Assembly (NCBI GenBank): GCA_019739335.1
Contig: CP073261.1
Location: forward strand, 1,556,818 to 1,620,817
Direction: 5' to 3'
DNA from: Erythrobacter sp.
GTDB lineage: Bacteria > Pseudomonadota > Alphaproteobacteria > Sphingomonadales > Sphingomonadaceae
DNA: 64,000 bases
This document shows, one piece after another, positions 55,732 to 64,000 of the stretch; position 1 is the first letter of the stretch, and every line of letters starts with the position of its first letter. The translations under genes were made by a program, and so were the position numbers. The notes beneath the pieces were generated by a model that was not told the origin of the DNA, did not search any database, and saw only the letters and a program-made list of their open reading frames with translations.

Positions 55732-56874
55732 ATGATGGCCCGCACCCATTCCTTGCCGATCACCCGCCGCCGGCTGCTGGCAGGAACATTGGCTAGCTCG
55801 GCCTTGCTGGGCACCAGTGCCGTGCCGCTATCGATTGCCCGCGCAGCGACAGGACGGCGCAAATTCGTCTTCGTGATCCAGCGCGGCGCGGCGGATGGAC
55901 TGGCTATCGTCCAGCCGCACGGTGATCGCAATCTGCGCGATCTGCGTGGGGCACTGGTTGACGATGACGCGCTTCGGCTGGACGGCTTTTTCGCCTTGCA
56001 CCCCGCGCTGGCGGGCACCGCCGGGCTTTTTCACAGCGGCGAGGCGCGTGCCTGGCATGCGGTCGCCACCAATTATCGCGAGCGCTCGCACTTCGAAGCG
56101 CAAAACGTGCTGGAGACAGGCGGTGAGCGGGCCTACGCCGTGAATACCGGCTGGCTTGGCCGGATGATGCCGCTGCTGCCCGAAGGGACCGGGGCCATGG
56201 CAGTTTCCGCTACCGCACCGATGGCGTTGCGCGGGTCGGTCCCGGTGGCGACCTACACGCCCAATCGCCTGCCCGATCCCAACGAAGACCTGCTCGCAAG
56301 GCTTGCCATCATGTATGCCGAGGACGCGCAGCTCGGCCCGATGTGGGACGAGGCCATGCGCACGCGCATGGTGACAGGGGGGCTTGGCAATACTGCTGCC
56401 GGTGGTGGTGCTGACCTTGGCCAGCTCGCGGCCACGCTGCTTGCAGGAGAGGGCGGCGCCGATGTGCTGATGATTGAAACCGGCGGCTGGGACACACACC
56501 GGGCGCAACAACGGGCTTTGGCTGGCCAGCTTTCAGCGATGGACAGCCTGCTGGTCGCGCTCAGGCAGGGTCTCGGCGCGGCATGGGCGGATACGCTCGT
56601 GCTGGTAGCCACCGAATTCGGTCGCACTGCTGCGATCAATGGCACGATGGGTACCGATCACGGTACGGCGTCGGCGGCGCTACTGCTGGGGGGCTCCCTG
56701 CCTGCGGGCGAGATGGTGGAAAGCGACTGGCCGGGGCTATCCCGTAACCAGCTTTATGACGGCCGCGACCTGCGCCCCACTGGTGATTTGCTGTCCATGG
56801 CTACCCGCGCCTTTGCCGCCCATTTCGGACTGGAGCGGGACCGCGCGCTAGCTGCATTGTCAGCCGGTCAGTAG
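55732..56874 (+). CDS. DUF1501 family exported protein
   Basis: The 380-residue protein has a twin-arginine-type N-terminus (ITRRRLLAGTLASSALLG, then cleavage near ARA) and a DUF1501 domain resembling alkaline-phosphatase-superfamily enzymes. RKFVFVIQRGAADGLAIVQP (about 43-62), GGWDTHRAQQ (about 252), VLVATEFGRTAAIN (about 286) and GTDHGTASAALLLGG (about 304-318) hold the likely metal-binding Asp and His. It is probably folded before export via Tat. It is paired with DUF1800. Its stop overlaps by 7 bp that of the convergent SLC13 gene. Confidence 0.88.
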   Translation: MMARTHSLPITRRRLLAGTLASSALLGTSAVPLSIARAATGRRKFVFVIQRGAADGLAIVQPHGDRNLRDLRGALVDDDALRLDGFFALHPALAGTAGLFHSGEARAWHAVATNYRERSHFEAQNVLETGGERAYAVNTGWLGRMMPLLPEGTGAMAVSATAPMALRGSVPVATYTPNRLPDPNEDLLARLAIMYAEDAQLGPMWDEAMRTRMVTGGLGNTAAGGGADLGQLAATLLAGEGGADVLMIETGGWDTHRAQQRALAGQLSAMDSLLVALRQGLGAAWADTLVLVATEFGRTAAINGTMGTDHGTASAALLLGGSLPAGEMVESDWPGLSRNQLYDGRDLRPTGDLLSMATRAFAAHFGLERDRALAALSAGQ

Positions 56875-58655
56875 AATGCGGTAATTGCGGCGCAGACTGC
56901 CGCGCCGACGATCAGGTTCATTGGCAAGCCGATACGCACGAAATCCATGAAGCGGTAATTTGCCGCGCCATAGACCAGCGTGTTGGTCTGGTAACCGATC
57001 GGAGTGGCAAAGCTGGCGCTGGCACCGAACATCACCGCCACCACCAGCGCGCGCGGATCGATCCCGGCGGTCTGGGCCAGCCCGATGGCGATCGGAGTGA
57101 GGATGACGGCAACGGCGTTGTTGGTGACCACTTCGGTCAGCACGCTGGCAATGGCATAGACCAGCACCAGCATGACCAGCGGCGATCCGCCAACCATCAG
57201 CGGTTGCAACCCCGCAACCACCAGTTCGACGGTTCCGGCATTCGCCAGCCCTATCCCGAACGCGAGCATGGCGAAGATCAGCACCAGCGTGCTCCCTTCG
57301 AGGCTCGACCAGGCTTCATCCGGCTCGAGGCAGCGGGTTATCAGCACGAAGGCGACGCCCATGATCGCCATCGCCTCGATCGGGGCACCGAACATCGCCG
57401 CTCCCACCACCACTGCCGCCAGGGTCAGCAGTGCCAGTGGAGCCTTGTCGCGACGGAAAGAGCGCACGCCGCTTTCGGAAACATTTGTGAGCTGGACATT
57501 CGCCTGGATCGCTTGCGCCGCATCCTCGGTGGCAGCGATCAGCAGCCGGTCCCCGGCGCGCACCCGCACATCCGCAAGGGTCGGCCCGGCGAGATGGCGC
57601 GGACGCGAGATGCCCAGCACCCGGATTTGCAACCGGGCCAGCATCGGAATTTCCGCCAGCCGTCGCCCGACGACCGGGTGCGAGGCGGAAACCACCGCCT
57701 CGACAATCCGCAGGTCCTGCGGTCGCTGATCTTTCCGGGTCAGCACCCCGCCCCCCAGGCCGACAAGCCCGGTGCGGAAATCCACCGCTTCGGCAAGCGA
57801 TGCCAGTTCCTCGGGAGTGGCGGAAACGACGAACTGGTCGCCCTCCACCAGTTCCCCCGCGCCAAACCCGTTCCGCTCCAGCTCGCGCCCGTTCTGGCGC
57901 GCGAGGAAGCTGAGGCCGGGGCGGCGGAAAACGCTGGTTTCATCCAGCCTGCGCCCGCGCAGCTTGCTTTCGGGTGCCAGCGTGAGATGCGAGAGATAGA
58001 CATCGCTTTCGCGGTCCTCATCCATCGAACGCGGGCCGCGCGCGGGCAGCAGCAGCGGGCCAAGCACAACTAGCGTCAGCAGCCCGGCCGCCGCGCCCGC
58101 CAGCCCGACTCCGGTGATCTCGAAAATGCCGAAGGGCTCAAGTCCCTGTTCCTGCGCCACCCCGTCCACCAGCAGGTTGGTGGAGGTGCCGATCAGCGTC
58201 AGCGTGCCACCGAGGATGGTGAGGTAGCTGAGCGGTATAAGTAGCCGCGTTGCCGCGATTCCCAGTACCCTCCCGAGGCGGCGCACGATCGGGATCATCA
58301 CAATCACCACCGGGGTGTTGTTCATGAAAGCCGAAGCCACCAGCGTTCCCGCCGCGACCTCGCCCAAGGCCAGCCTGGGCCTGCGCAAGGTGCGGCGGAT
58401 GACCCAGCCGGTCACTTCCTCCAGCGCCCCGGTGCGCATGAGGGCGCCGGAGAGGATGAACATGGCCGCAATGGTAATCGGAGCCGAGTTACCGAACACC
58501 GACAGCATGTCCGCGGTGGGCAGATAGCCGAGCACCATCATCGCCGCTGCACCGAACAGGGCGATGACGACCGGAGGCCGGCGTTCGAGGGCAAAGGCAA
58601 CGAACAATGCCAGCAGCATGAGAAGCCCGATCTGGGCCGAATACTCCGTCAACAT
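56868..58655 (-). CDS. SLC13/DASS-type permease with two TrkA-C domains
   Basis: The 595-residue inner-membrane protein has a divalent anion:sodium symporter-like core in two halves: MNNTPVVIVMIPIVRRLGR (about 120) and VVTNNAVAVILTPIAIGLAQ (about 515), both with the re-entrant NxP/T-type motif. Two cytoplasmic RCK_C (TrkA-C) domains lie between (about 215-390; ESKLRGRRLDET and HPVVGRRLAEIP). Substrate could be sulfate, dicarboxylates or other anions; this subtype is poorly characterised. Start ATG 58655 (MLTEYSAQ) fits the family; the frame runs 235 codons further upstream without homology. It is divergent from the molybdenum hydroxylase genes. Confidence 0.88.
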   Translation of the reverse strand: MLTEYSAQIGLLMLLALFVAFALERRPPVVIALFGAAAMMVLGYLPTADMLSVFGNSAPITIAAMFILSGALMRTGALEEVTGWVIRRTLRRPRLALGEVAAGTLVASAFMNNTPVVIVMIPIVRRLGRVLGIAATRLLIPLSYLTILGGTLTLIGTSTNLLVDGVAQEQGLEPFGIFEITGVGLAGAAAGLLTLVVLGPLLLPARGPRSMDEDRESDVYLSHLTLAPESKLRGRRLDETSVFRRPGLSFLARQNGRELERNGFGAGELVEGDQFVVSATPEELASLAEAVDFRTGLVGLGGGVLTRKDQRPQDLRIVEAVVSASHPVVGRRLAEIPMLARLQIRVLGISRPRHLAGPTLADVRVRAGDRLLIAATEDAAQAIQANVQLTNVSESGVRSFRRDKAPLALLTLAAVVVGAAMFGAPIEAMAIMGVAFVLITRCLEPDEAWSSLEGSTLVLIFAMLAFGIGLANAGTVELVVAGLQPLMVGGSPLVMLVLVYAIASVLTEVVTNNAVAVILTPIAIGLAQTAGIDPRALVVAVMFGASASFATPIGYQTNTLVYGAANYRFMDFVRIGLPMNLIVGAAVCAAITAFY

Positions 58656-58934
58656 CCAGCAGGCGATCCGGGAAACATCGGGAGAGACCTTGTGAAACCA
58701 CGACGGATTCGCGCATTCGGGCGATCCATCGTGGAATTCGCAGCCCTTGTCTATCCGTTTCGCTGCGGCCGACAGGTCATGGCTGCAGGGGGAAGAACCT
58801 GCGCATCCTTCCGATCTGTGGATACGTAATTTGTATGCCGGAACGTAAGCCCTTGGCCCCGGTTGGCAGCTCGCCATTCCTCCTGTAGACAGAGTCAATC
58901 TGCAACGGGTTCGGTATTCAGCGGGAGCAAGCAC

Positions 58935-59408
58935 ATGGCCTTTTCGGTCAGCATCAATGGGGAAACGCGCGAGATCGATGCGCCGGGGGATATGCCGCTG
59001 CTCTGGGCACTGCGGGGCGAGCTGGGCATGGTCGGGACCAAGTTCGGCTGCGGGATCGGTATGTGTGGGGCCTGCACGGTCCATGTCGACGGGCAGGCCA
59101 CCCGCTCGTGCTCGCTGACGCTGGCAGCGGTCGGCGGCAAGCAAGTCACCACGATCGAGGCGCTGAGCAATTCTCCCGTCGGGCAGGCGCTGCAGCAGGC
59201 GTGGCTGGACGAGGACGTGATGCAGTGCGGATACTGCCAGGCGGGCCAGTTGATGAGCGCTACCGCCTTGCTCAACCGCAATGCCAATCCCAGCGATCAG
59301 GAAATCAAGAGCGCGATGGGCGGCAACCTGTGCCGCTGCGCCTGCTACGGGCGGATCCACAAGGCCATCGCCGCAGTGGCGCGCAACGGGGAGACGGCCG
59401 ATGTCTGA
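58935..59408 (+). CDS. Isoquinoline 1-oxidoreductase-type small [2Fe-2S] subunit
   Basis: The 157-residue subunit has the plant-ferredoxin type cluster at Cys39, 44, 47 and 59 (KFGCGIGMCGACTVH...SC) and the helical second cluster at Cys98, 101, 133 and 135 (MQCGYCQAGQ...LCRCACYGRI). In most relatives the end reads CRCGTYxRI; here it is CRCACYGRI. It passes electrons from the molybdenum site of the large subunit. ATG 58935 gives the right length. The large subunit ATG overlaps it by 8 bp, so they are translated together. Confidence 0.93.
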   Translation: MAFSVSINGETREIDAPGDMPLLWALRGELGMVGTKFGCGIGMCGACTVHVDGQATRSCSLTLAAVGGKQVTTIEALSNSPVGQALQQAWLDEDVMQCGYCQAGQLMSATALLNRNANPSDQEIKSAMGGNLCRCACYGRIHKAIAAVARNGETADV

Positions 59409-61614
59409 GGTGATAGCTAAGACCGGGCAACTTTCGCGCCGCCTGTTCCTGCAAGCCAGCGCCGTGGCCGGGGGCGGCTTTATGTTGGGGATCGGCCTGC
59501 CGGGTTCCGCTCAGGCGACTGCAGAGGCGACCGGGGCGGAGCTTTCCGCCTTCGTCACCGTCCACGCCGACAACACCGTCACCATCATCGGCAAGAACCC
59601 AGAAATCGGCCAGGGCATCAAGACGATGCTGCCGATGCTGATCGCCGAAGAATTGGATGCCGACTGGGATGATGTCCGGGTCGAACAGGCCGATGCCGAT
59701 ATGGCCAGGTACGGCCTGCAACTGGCGGGCGGCAGTTTCGCTACCCCGATGAACTGGATTCCCATGCGGCAGGCGGGTGCCGCCGCGCGGGCGATGCTGA
59801 TCGCCGCCGCCGCGCAGCGCTGGAACGTCGCCGCCTCGGCCTTGGCGACCGAGCCGGGCCGGGTGGTCCAGCCGGGCACCAACCGCAGCGCTACCTATGG
59901 CGAACTGGCTGCCGACGCCGCGCTGATGCCCGTGCCCGATCCTGCCAGCCTGACGCTTAAAGAAGCCGCGAGTTTCCGCATCATCGGCCGTGCCATCGGC
60001 GGGGTGGACAGCCACAAGGTGGTGCGCGGGGAACCGATCTTCGGGGTCGATACCCAACTTCCCGGTATGGTCTATGCCGCCTACGAACGCTCACCGGTGT
60101 TCGGGGCGAGTTTCGTTTCCGCCGATCTCGATGCCGCCAAGGCGCAGCCGGGGGTGCGGGATGCGTTCGTAATCGAAGGCGATGCTTCGGTCGAGCTCGA
60201 TCCGGGCATTGCGGTGGTCGCCAGCAACTGGTGGCTGGCCAACAAGGCGCGCACCGCGCTGGCGGCGCAGTGGGACACGGGCGAGTGGGCCTCGCATTCC
60301 TCCGCCGGATACGCTGCTGCCGCACAGGCCGCATGGGCGAACGGCACGCCGGACGAAGTGTTTGCCGAGAAGGGCGACGTTGACGCGGTCTTTGCGCAGG
60401 CGGCGCAGGTGATCGAGGCGGAGTATTCCTACCCCTTCCTCGCCCATGCGGCGATGGAGCCGATGAATTGCACCGCGCTGATGCACGAAGACGGGCGGAT
60501 GGAAATGTGGGCGCCATCGCAGACGCCGCAGGGCGGGCAGGCCAATGTTGCGCGCTACCTCGGGCTGGAGCCGTCGCAGGTCATCGTCCACATTACCCGC
60601 ATGGGCGGCGGGTTCGGGCGGCGGCTGAACAACGATTACATGGTTCAGGTAGCCGCGATTGCAAAGCAGATGCCGGGCGTTCCGGTGCAACTGATCTGGA
60701 GCCGCGAGGACGATACCCGTCACGATTTCTACCGCCCTGCCGGCTGGCACAAGCTGCGCGCGGCGGTCGATGCCGAGGGCCGGCTGACAGGCTGGGCCGA
60801 TCATTTCGTCACTTTCGATCTGGGTGACGGGCCATTCAATCCGGCGGTGATGTCGCCCGATGAATTCCCCGCGCGCTACGTGGATAACCTGCAATTCGGC
60901 CAGACCAAGATGGCGAGCAAGGTGCCGATGGGCGCCCTGCGCGCGCCGACATCGAACGCGATGGCCTTCGTCATGCAGTCGATGCTCGACGAAGTGGCCC
61001 ATGCCACCGGCAAGGACCTGCCGACGCTGATGCTCGAACTGGTGGAAGGCGAGCAAGCCGAACCGGCTTCGATGAGCTTCACCGGCCCGGTGCCCGGCTT
61101 CGATCCGGGCCGCCTCACCGCCGTCACCCGCAAGGTGCTCGACATGGCGGACTGGGGCACGCCGGCAGGCGAAGGCCGCGCGAAAGGGTTCGGCTATTAT
61201 TACAGCCACATGGGCTATTTCGCCGAAGTGGTCGAAGCGAGCCTCGATGCGCGCGGCAGCCCGGTCGTGCACACGGTGTGGTGCGCGGGCGATGTCGGCA
61301 GCCAGATCATCAATCCGCACGGGGCGCTCAACCAGGTGCACGGATCGATCATCGAAGGCATCGGCCACGCGACGCAACTGGCGGTGGAGATAGAAGGCGG
61401 CGCGGCGGTGCCGAGCAATTTCCATCAATACCAGCTGCCGCGGATGCCGGCGACGCCCGAAATCCACGTCGAATTTGTGCTGTCGGACCATGCTCCGACG
61501 GGACTGGGCGAACCGGCGCTGCCGCCGGTGATCCCGGCGCTGACCAATGCTTTGTTCGCGCTGACGGGCAAGCGGGTGCGCAGCCTGCCGATCGATCCGG
61601 CGCTGTTTACCTGA
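59401..61614 (+). CDS. Isoquinoline 1-oxidoreductase-type molybdopterin subunit
   Basis: The 737-residue subunit belongs to the xanthine dehydrogenase family, IorB type. It starts with a twin-arginine signal (LSRRLFLQASAVAGGG, about 12-27), so the holoenzyme is exported by Tat to the periplasm. Molybdopterin-binding blocks are MGGGFGRRLNNDY (about 401), AMEPMNCTA (about 353), MGALRAPTSNA (about 510) and PTGLGEPALPP (about 699, with the catalytic Glu). Substrates for the family are N-heterocycles or aldehydes; which is used here is unknown. No cytochrome subunit or XdhC-like chaperone is adjacent in the window. Confidence 0.92.
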   Translation: MSEVIAKTGQLSRRLFLQASAVAGGGFMLGIGLPGSAQATAEATGAELSAFVTVHADNTVTIIGKNPEIGQGIKTMLPMLIAEELDADWDDVRVEQADADMARYGLQLAGGSFATPMNWIPMRQAGAAARAMLIAAAAQRWNVAASALATEPGRVVQPGTNRSATYGELAADAALMPVPDPASLTLKEAASFRIIGRAIGGVDSHKVVRGEPIFGVDTQLPGMVYAAYERSPVFGASFVSADLDAAKAQPGVRDAFVIEGDASVELDPGIAVVASNWWLANKARTALAAQWDTGEWASHSSAGYAAAAQAAWANGTPDEVFAEKGDVDAVFAQAAQVIEAEYSYPFLAHAAMEPMNCTALMHEDGRMEMWAPSQTPQGGQANVARYLGLEPSQVIVHITRMGGGFGRRLNNDYMVQVAAIAKQMPGVPVQLIWSREDDTRHDFYRPAGWHKLRAAVDAEGRLTGWADHFVTFDLGDGPFNPAVMSPDEFPARYVDNLQFGQTKMASKVPMGALRAPTSNAMAFVMQSMLDEVAHATGKDLPTLMLELVEGEQAEPASMSFTGPVPGFDPGRLTAVTRKVLDMADWGTPAGEGRAKGFGYYYSHMGYFAEVVEASLDARGSPVVHTVWCAGDVGSQIINPHGALNQVHGSIIEGIGHATQLAVEIEGGAAVPSNFHQYQLPRMPATPEIHVEFVLSDHAPTGLGEPALPPVIPALTNALFALTGKRVRSLPIDPALFT

Positions 61615-61644
61615 AACACCCCTCGCGCTTGCGGGAGGGGTGTT
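61615..61644. terminator. Bidirectional terminator between the molybdenum hydroxylase and modC
   Basis: AACACCCCTC (61615-61624) and GAGGGGTGTT (61635-61644) are a perfect 10-bp stem immediately after the hydroxylase stop and overlapping the modC stop by 2 bp. It can serve both convergent operons. There is no strong T-run. Confidence 0.65.
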
Positions 61645-62272
61645 ACTGGCCAACCATCTCCACCACCTTGCCCGCCAGCCGATCCACTTCGGCGGCGGAG
61701 TGGCTGACCAGCAGGATCGGCACTTCGAGCGTGTCACGGATGCGTTCGATCAGCACGGTCAGCGCCTCGCCCCTTCCGGCATCGAGCGAAGCCAGCGGTT
61801 CGTCGAGCAGCAGGAAGCGCGGGGCCGACAGCAGCGCACGGGCAATGGCGACGCGGCGGACCTCGCCGCCCGACAGCGTAGCGGGCCAGCGGTGCAGCAG
61901 GTCGCCCACTTCGAGCAGCTTGGCCACTTCGTTCTGACCGATCCAGCGGTGCTCTGGCGCGGCCAGTTTCTCGCCATAGGCAAGGTTGGCGGCGACCCGC
62001 TTGTGCGGGAACAGGCGGGCATCCTGGAATACGTAGCCCGCGCGGCGGCGTTCGGGCGGCTGGTCCACGCCCCGCGCGCTGTCGAAAAGCACTTCGCCCG
62101 CCACCGCGATGCGGCCGGAAGCGGGCTTCAGCAATCCGGCAATGCCATTGAGCACGCTGGTCTTGCCAACGCCCGAAGGCCCTACCAGTGCGGTCAGCTT
62201 CGCATCGGAGGCAAAGGTGAGGGCGATCTCGTTGTCGCCCACCCGCAGCGCCACATCCACGTCAAAGAACAT
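61643..62272 (-). CDS. modC: Molybdate ABC transporter ATP-binding protein ModC (short)
   Basis: The 209-residue ATPase energises molybdate uptake. Walker A is GPSGVGKTS (about 31-39), Q-loop YVFQDARLFPHK (about 80), signature LSGGEVRRVAIARAL (about 133) and Walker B FLLLDEPLASLD (about 153). It ends right after the nucleotide-binding domain and lacks the C-terminal TOBE/MOP molybdate-binding domain of E. coli ModC, so feedback control by bound molybdate is not expected through this protein. Its start overlaps modB by 11 bp. Confidence 0.9.
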   Translation of the reverse strand: MFFDVDVALRVGDNEIALTFASDAKLTALVGPSGVGKTSVLNGIAGLLKPASGRIAVAGEVLFDSARGVDQPPERRRAGYVFQDARLFPHKRVAANLAYGEKLAAPEHRWIGQNEVAKLLEVGDLLHRWPATLSGGEVRRVAIARALLSAPRFLLLDEPLASLDAGRGEALTVLIERIRDTLEVPILLVSHSAAEVDRLAGKVVEMVGQ

Positions 62273-62954
62273 GCGCGCGGCTCCCCTGCGATCGCCGCAC
62301 CAGCCATTCGGACAGCAGCAGCGCGCCGAGTGAAAGCACGATCGAAATCACCGCCAGCCGCGCCACCATGCTCTCGCTTCCGGGAATCTGCAGGCCGGAA
62401 TATATCGCCAGCGGCAGGGTGCGGGTCTGCCCTTCGATATTGGCGGCGAAGGTGATCGTCGCGCCGAATTCGCCCAGCGAGCGGGCGAAGCCGAGCATCG
62501 CCCCGGCGGCGATACCGGGCAGGCTGAGCGGCAGGGTGATCGTCAGGAAAGCATGCCAGCGCGATGCGCCCAGGGTCCGCGCCGCGCCCACCAGCCGCCG
62601 GTCCACCGCCTCGATCGACAGCCGCATCGCCCGCACCATCAGCGGCAGCGCCATCACTGCCGCCGCCACAGCCGCGCCGGTCCAGCGGAACACCAGCACC
62701 AGCCCGAAGGTCTCGTAAAGCCAGCTGCCCAGCGCCCCGTTGCGGCCCAGCAACAGCAGCAGCAGCCAGCCGGTCACGACCGGCGGCAACACCAGCGGCA
62801 GATGGATCGCTGCATCCAATAAGGTCCGCCCCGGAAACCGCCGCCGCGCGATCAGCCATGCCAGCGCATAGGCGACCGGCAGGGTCACCAGCACCGCCAT
62901 CAGGCTGACCCGCAAAGAAAGTTCGACCACTGACCATTCGGCTGCGGTGAGCAT
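62262..62954 (-). CDS. modB: Molybdate ABC transporter permease ModB
   Basis: The 230-residue inner-membrane permease has five to six helices and the ABC-permease EAA loop AARTLGASRWHAFLTITLPLSLPGIAAGA (about 132-160), as in ModB. ATG 62954 shares one base with the modA stop (TGATG), and the 3' end overlaps modC. The ORF is open 100 codons further upstream, antisense-like and not conserved. The order modA-modB-modC is the standard one. Confidence 0.93.
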   Translation of the reverse strand: MLTAAEWSVVELSLRVSLMAVLVTLPVAYALAWLIARRRFPGRTLLDAAIHLPLVLPPVVTGWLLLLLLGRNGALGSWLYETFGLVLVFRWTGAAVAAAVMALPLMVRAMRLSIEAVDRRLVGAARTLGASRWHAFLTITLPLSLPGIAAGAMLGFARSLGEFGATITFAANIEGQTRTLPLAIYSGLQIPGSESMVARLAVISIVLSLGALLLSEWLVRRSQGSRAHVL

Positions 62955-63733
62955 CACTCGGCACTCGCTGGAGGCACGAAGCCATGCCCGGCAAAAATTT
63001 GCTGCGCTTGCGTACTGGATAGGAAGGCGAGCAAGTCGGCAGCCTGTGGATGGCGAGATTGAACCAGTTGTGCAGCGGGATAAGTGATCGCTGGTGCGTG
63101 TTCGGGAGCGAATTGTGCCACTACCCGTACTCGCTGCGAAGCCTTGGCGTCTGTGGCATAGACAATGCCGAGTTGTGCTTCGCCCGCTTCCACCAGCGCC
63201 AGCGCTGCGCGGACATTCTCTGCCGGGACGACGCGGCTTTCTACCTCGTCCCATAGCCCCATGCTTGCCAGCGCGGCACGGGCATAGCGCCCGGCAGGCA
63301 CGCTTTGCGGATCGGCCAGCGCCAGCCGTCCGTCACCCAGTCCACGCACAATTTCTGCGATATCAGCGGTTTGGTCGGTATTTCCTGAGGCGACGAATAC
63401 CAGAGCATTGCCGGCGATATCACGCCGACTTGCGGTATTCACCAGCCGGTTTTCCTCCAGCCAATCCATCCACCCGGCATCGGCAGAAATGACCAGATCG
63501 GCAGGTGCACCCTGCTCGACCTGTCGCGCCAGCGCCGGGGTTCCGGCAAAGGACAGCACCGGCGCGGGATTCCCCTGCGCAGCCCAGGCCGCCGCCACTT
63601 CTGTCAACGATTCCTGCATGCTGGCCGCCGCCAGCACCACCGGCCCGCGCGGCACTTCCTGCCCGCAGGAGGCTAGCAGGAACGGGGTGAGCATGAACGC
63701 AAGGCAGCGTTTGAAGAAACCGGAAGAATTCAT
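62954..63733 (-). CDS. modA: Molybdate-binding lipoprotein ModA
   Basis: The 259-residue solute-binding protein captures molybdate or tungstate. It has a lipoprotein signal (CLAFMLTPFLLASC, Cys23) and family blocks VVLAAASMQESLTEVA (about 32), FAGTPALARQVEQGAPADLVISAD (about 62-85), ALADPQSVPAGRYARAALASMGLW (about 138) and GEAQLGIVYATDA (about 183). Lipid anchoring is unusual relative to the soluble E. coli ModA, but common in other groups. First gene of modABC, facing a molybdenum hydroxylase. Confidence 0.94.
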   Translation of the reverse strand: MNSSGFFKRCLAFMLTPFLLASCGQEVPRGPVVLAAASMQESLTEVAAAWAAQGNPAPVLSFAGTPALARQVEQGAPADLVISADAGWMDWLEENRLVNTASRRDIAGNALVFVASGNTDQTADIAEIVRGLGDGRLALADPQSVPAGRYARAALASMGLWDEVESRVVPAENVRAALALVEAGEAQLGIVYATDAKASQRVRVVAQFAPEHAPAITYPAAQLVQSRHPQAADLLAFLSSTQAQQIFAGHGFVPPASAE

Positions 63734-63783
63734 CCAGCCGATGCTTAATCGGCGCGGGACACAGCGTCCAGCGGGCCGAAGGA

Positions 63784-64000
63784 TCAGTCTGGTTTCACTT
63801 CGCTGCGACCGGCGCGGATCACGAATTCGGTCGCGCGGCGGACGGGGATCAAAAGCGCGCAGCGCACGCCGGCCGGATCGAATTCCAGTTCAACCGGATG
63901 GCGCAATTCGTGCGCCACAATCCGCTCGATCAGATCGGTGCCGAAGCCGCGCGTCCGTTCCTGCTTGACCGGTGGGCCGCCTCGCTCGACCCATTCGACC
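63784..64000 (-). CDS. C-terminal end of an HWE-type sensor histidine kinase (partial)
   Basis: The minus strand from the window edge to TGA 63784-63786 encodes WVERGGPPVKQERTRGFGTD, LIERIVAHELRHPVELEFDP and on to RAGRSEVKPD. RGFGTDLIERIV is the G-box of an HWE/HisKA_2 ATPase domain, like GFGTRLITRGI in the kinase at 42965-44380. Only the last 72 codons are in the window; sensor domain and phospho-acceptor are outside. It ends about 50 bp upstream of modA on the same strand. Confidence 0.85.
   Translation of the reverse strand, partial: VEWVERGGPPVKQERTRGFGTDLIERIVAHELRHPVELEFDPAGVRCALLIPVRRATEFVIRAGRSEVKPD

Overview
The window is a 64 kb stretch of GC-rich, gene-dense chromosome. Its gene families point to an alphaproteobacterium of the order Sphingomonadales, most likely Erythrobacteraceae (Erythrobacter, Qipengyuania or Altererythrobacter type). 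The evidence is a quinone-dependent PyrD, HWE histidine kinases, MmcB behind an alphaproteobacterial LexA box (GTTC-N7-GTTC), an EcfG-like promoter, DUF6152 and DUF2141 secreted proteins, and palindromic intergenic repeats typical of this order. The family-level placement is inference. Nothing suggests a plasmid, prophage, insertion sequence or CRISPR array. Almost everything is core chromosome with small accessory islets.

Layout. 1-4.4 kb: heme a synthase, cutA and a cut-off secreted protein on the minus strand; a MerC-like membrane protein, thiS-thiG and an unknown gene on the plus strand. 4.4-11.1 kb: an acyl-CoA synthetase, gamma-glutamyltransferase and pyrD (minus), then a secreted DUF885 protein (plus) behind an orphan terminator. 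11.3-17.8 kb: a nine-gene SUF iron-sulfur operon in which every junction overlaps (regulator, sufB, small secreted protein, DUF559 protein, sufC, sufD, sufS, sufT, sufA). 17.8-25.9 kb: a TerB-like protein, a lipoprotein, an EI24 membrane protein, a PfkB kinase, about 630 bp of palindromic repeats, an unknown gene joined to a purD remnant, dxs, a Zur-like repressor, and msrA preceded by one or two micro-ORFs. 25.9-35.7 kb: purH, heparinase-like and rpe as one unit; a DUF2141 protein; a nucleotidyltransferase-like and a lipid-kinase-like gene; an M20 amidohydrolase; tRNA-Arg(CCG); and a divergent pair of secreted proteins. 35.7-42.9 kb: SOS-controlled mmcB, a sterol-desaturase-family hydroxylase overlapping a second DUF2141 gene, the NHEJ operon ku-mgtC-ligD, and a LOG-family gene. 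42.9-49.2 kb: an HWE kinase/receiver pair, an AT-rich lipoprotein, an HNH nuclease, gluQ-RS, a cobalamin adenosyltransferase and small proteins. 49.2-64 kb: mutS, maeB, a DUF1800/DUF1501 pair, an SLC13 transporter, a two-subunit molybdenum hydroxylase, modABC facing it, and the C-terminal end of another HWE kinase.

How genes work together. Iron-sulfur assembly (SUF) with its own [2Fe-2S]-sensing regulator is the clearest functional block. Repair is represented by mutS, mmcB and Ku/LigD. The molybdenum hydroxylase lies next to the molybdate importer that could supply it. Several gene boundaries are ATGA or TGATG overlaps, so translational coupling is common. The most unusual features are two foreign-looking genes inside the SUF operon, a repeat palindrome translated inside SufS, a purD tail fused to an accessory gene, an MgtC protein between ku and ligD, and micro-ORFs coupled to msrA.
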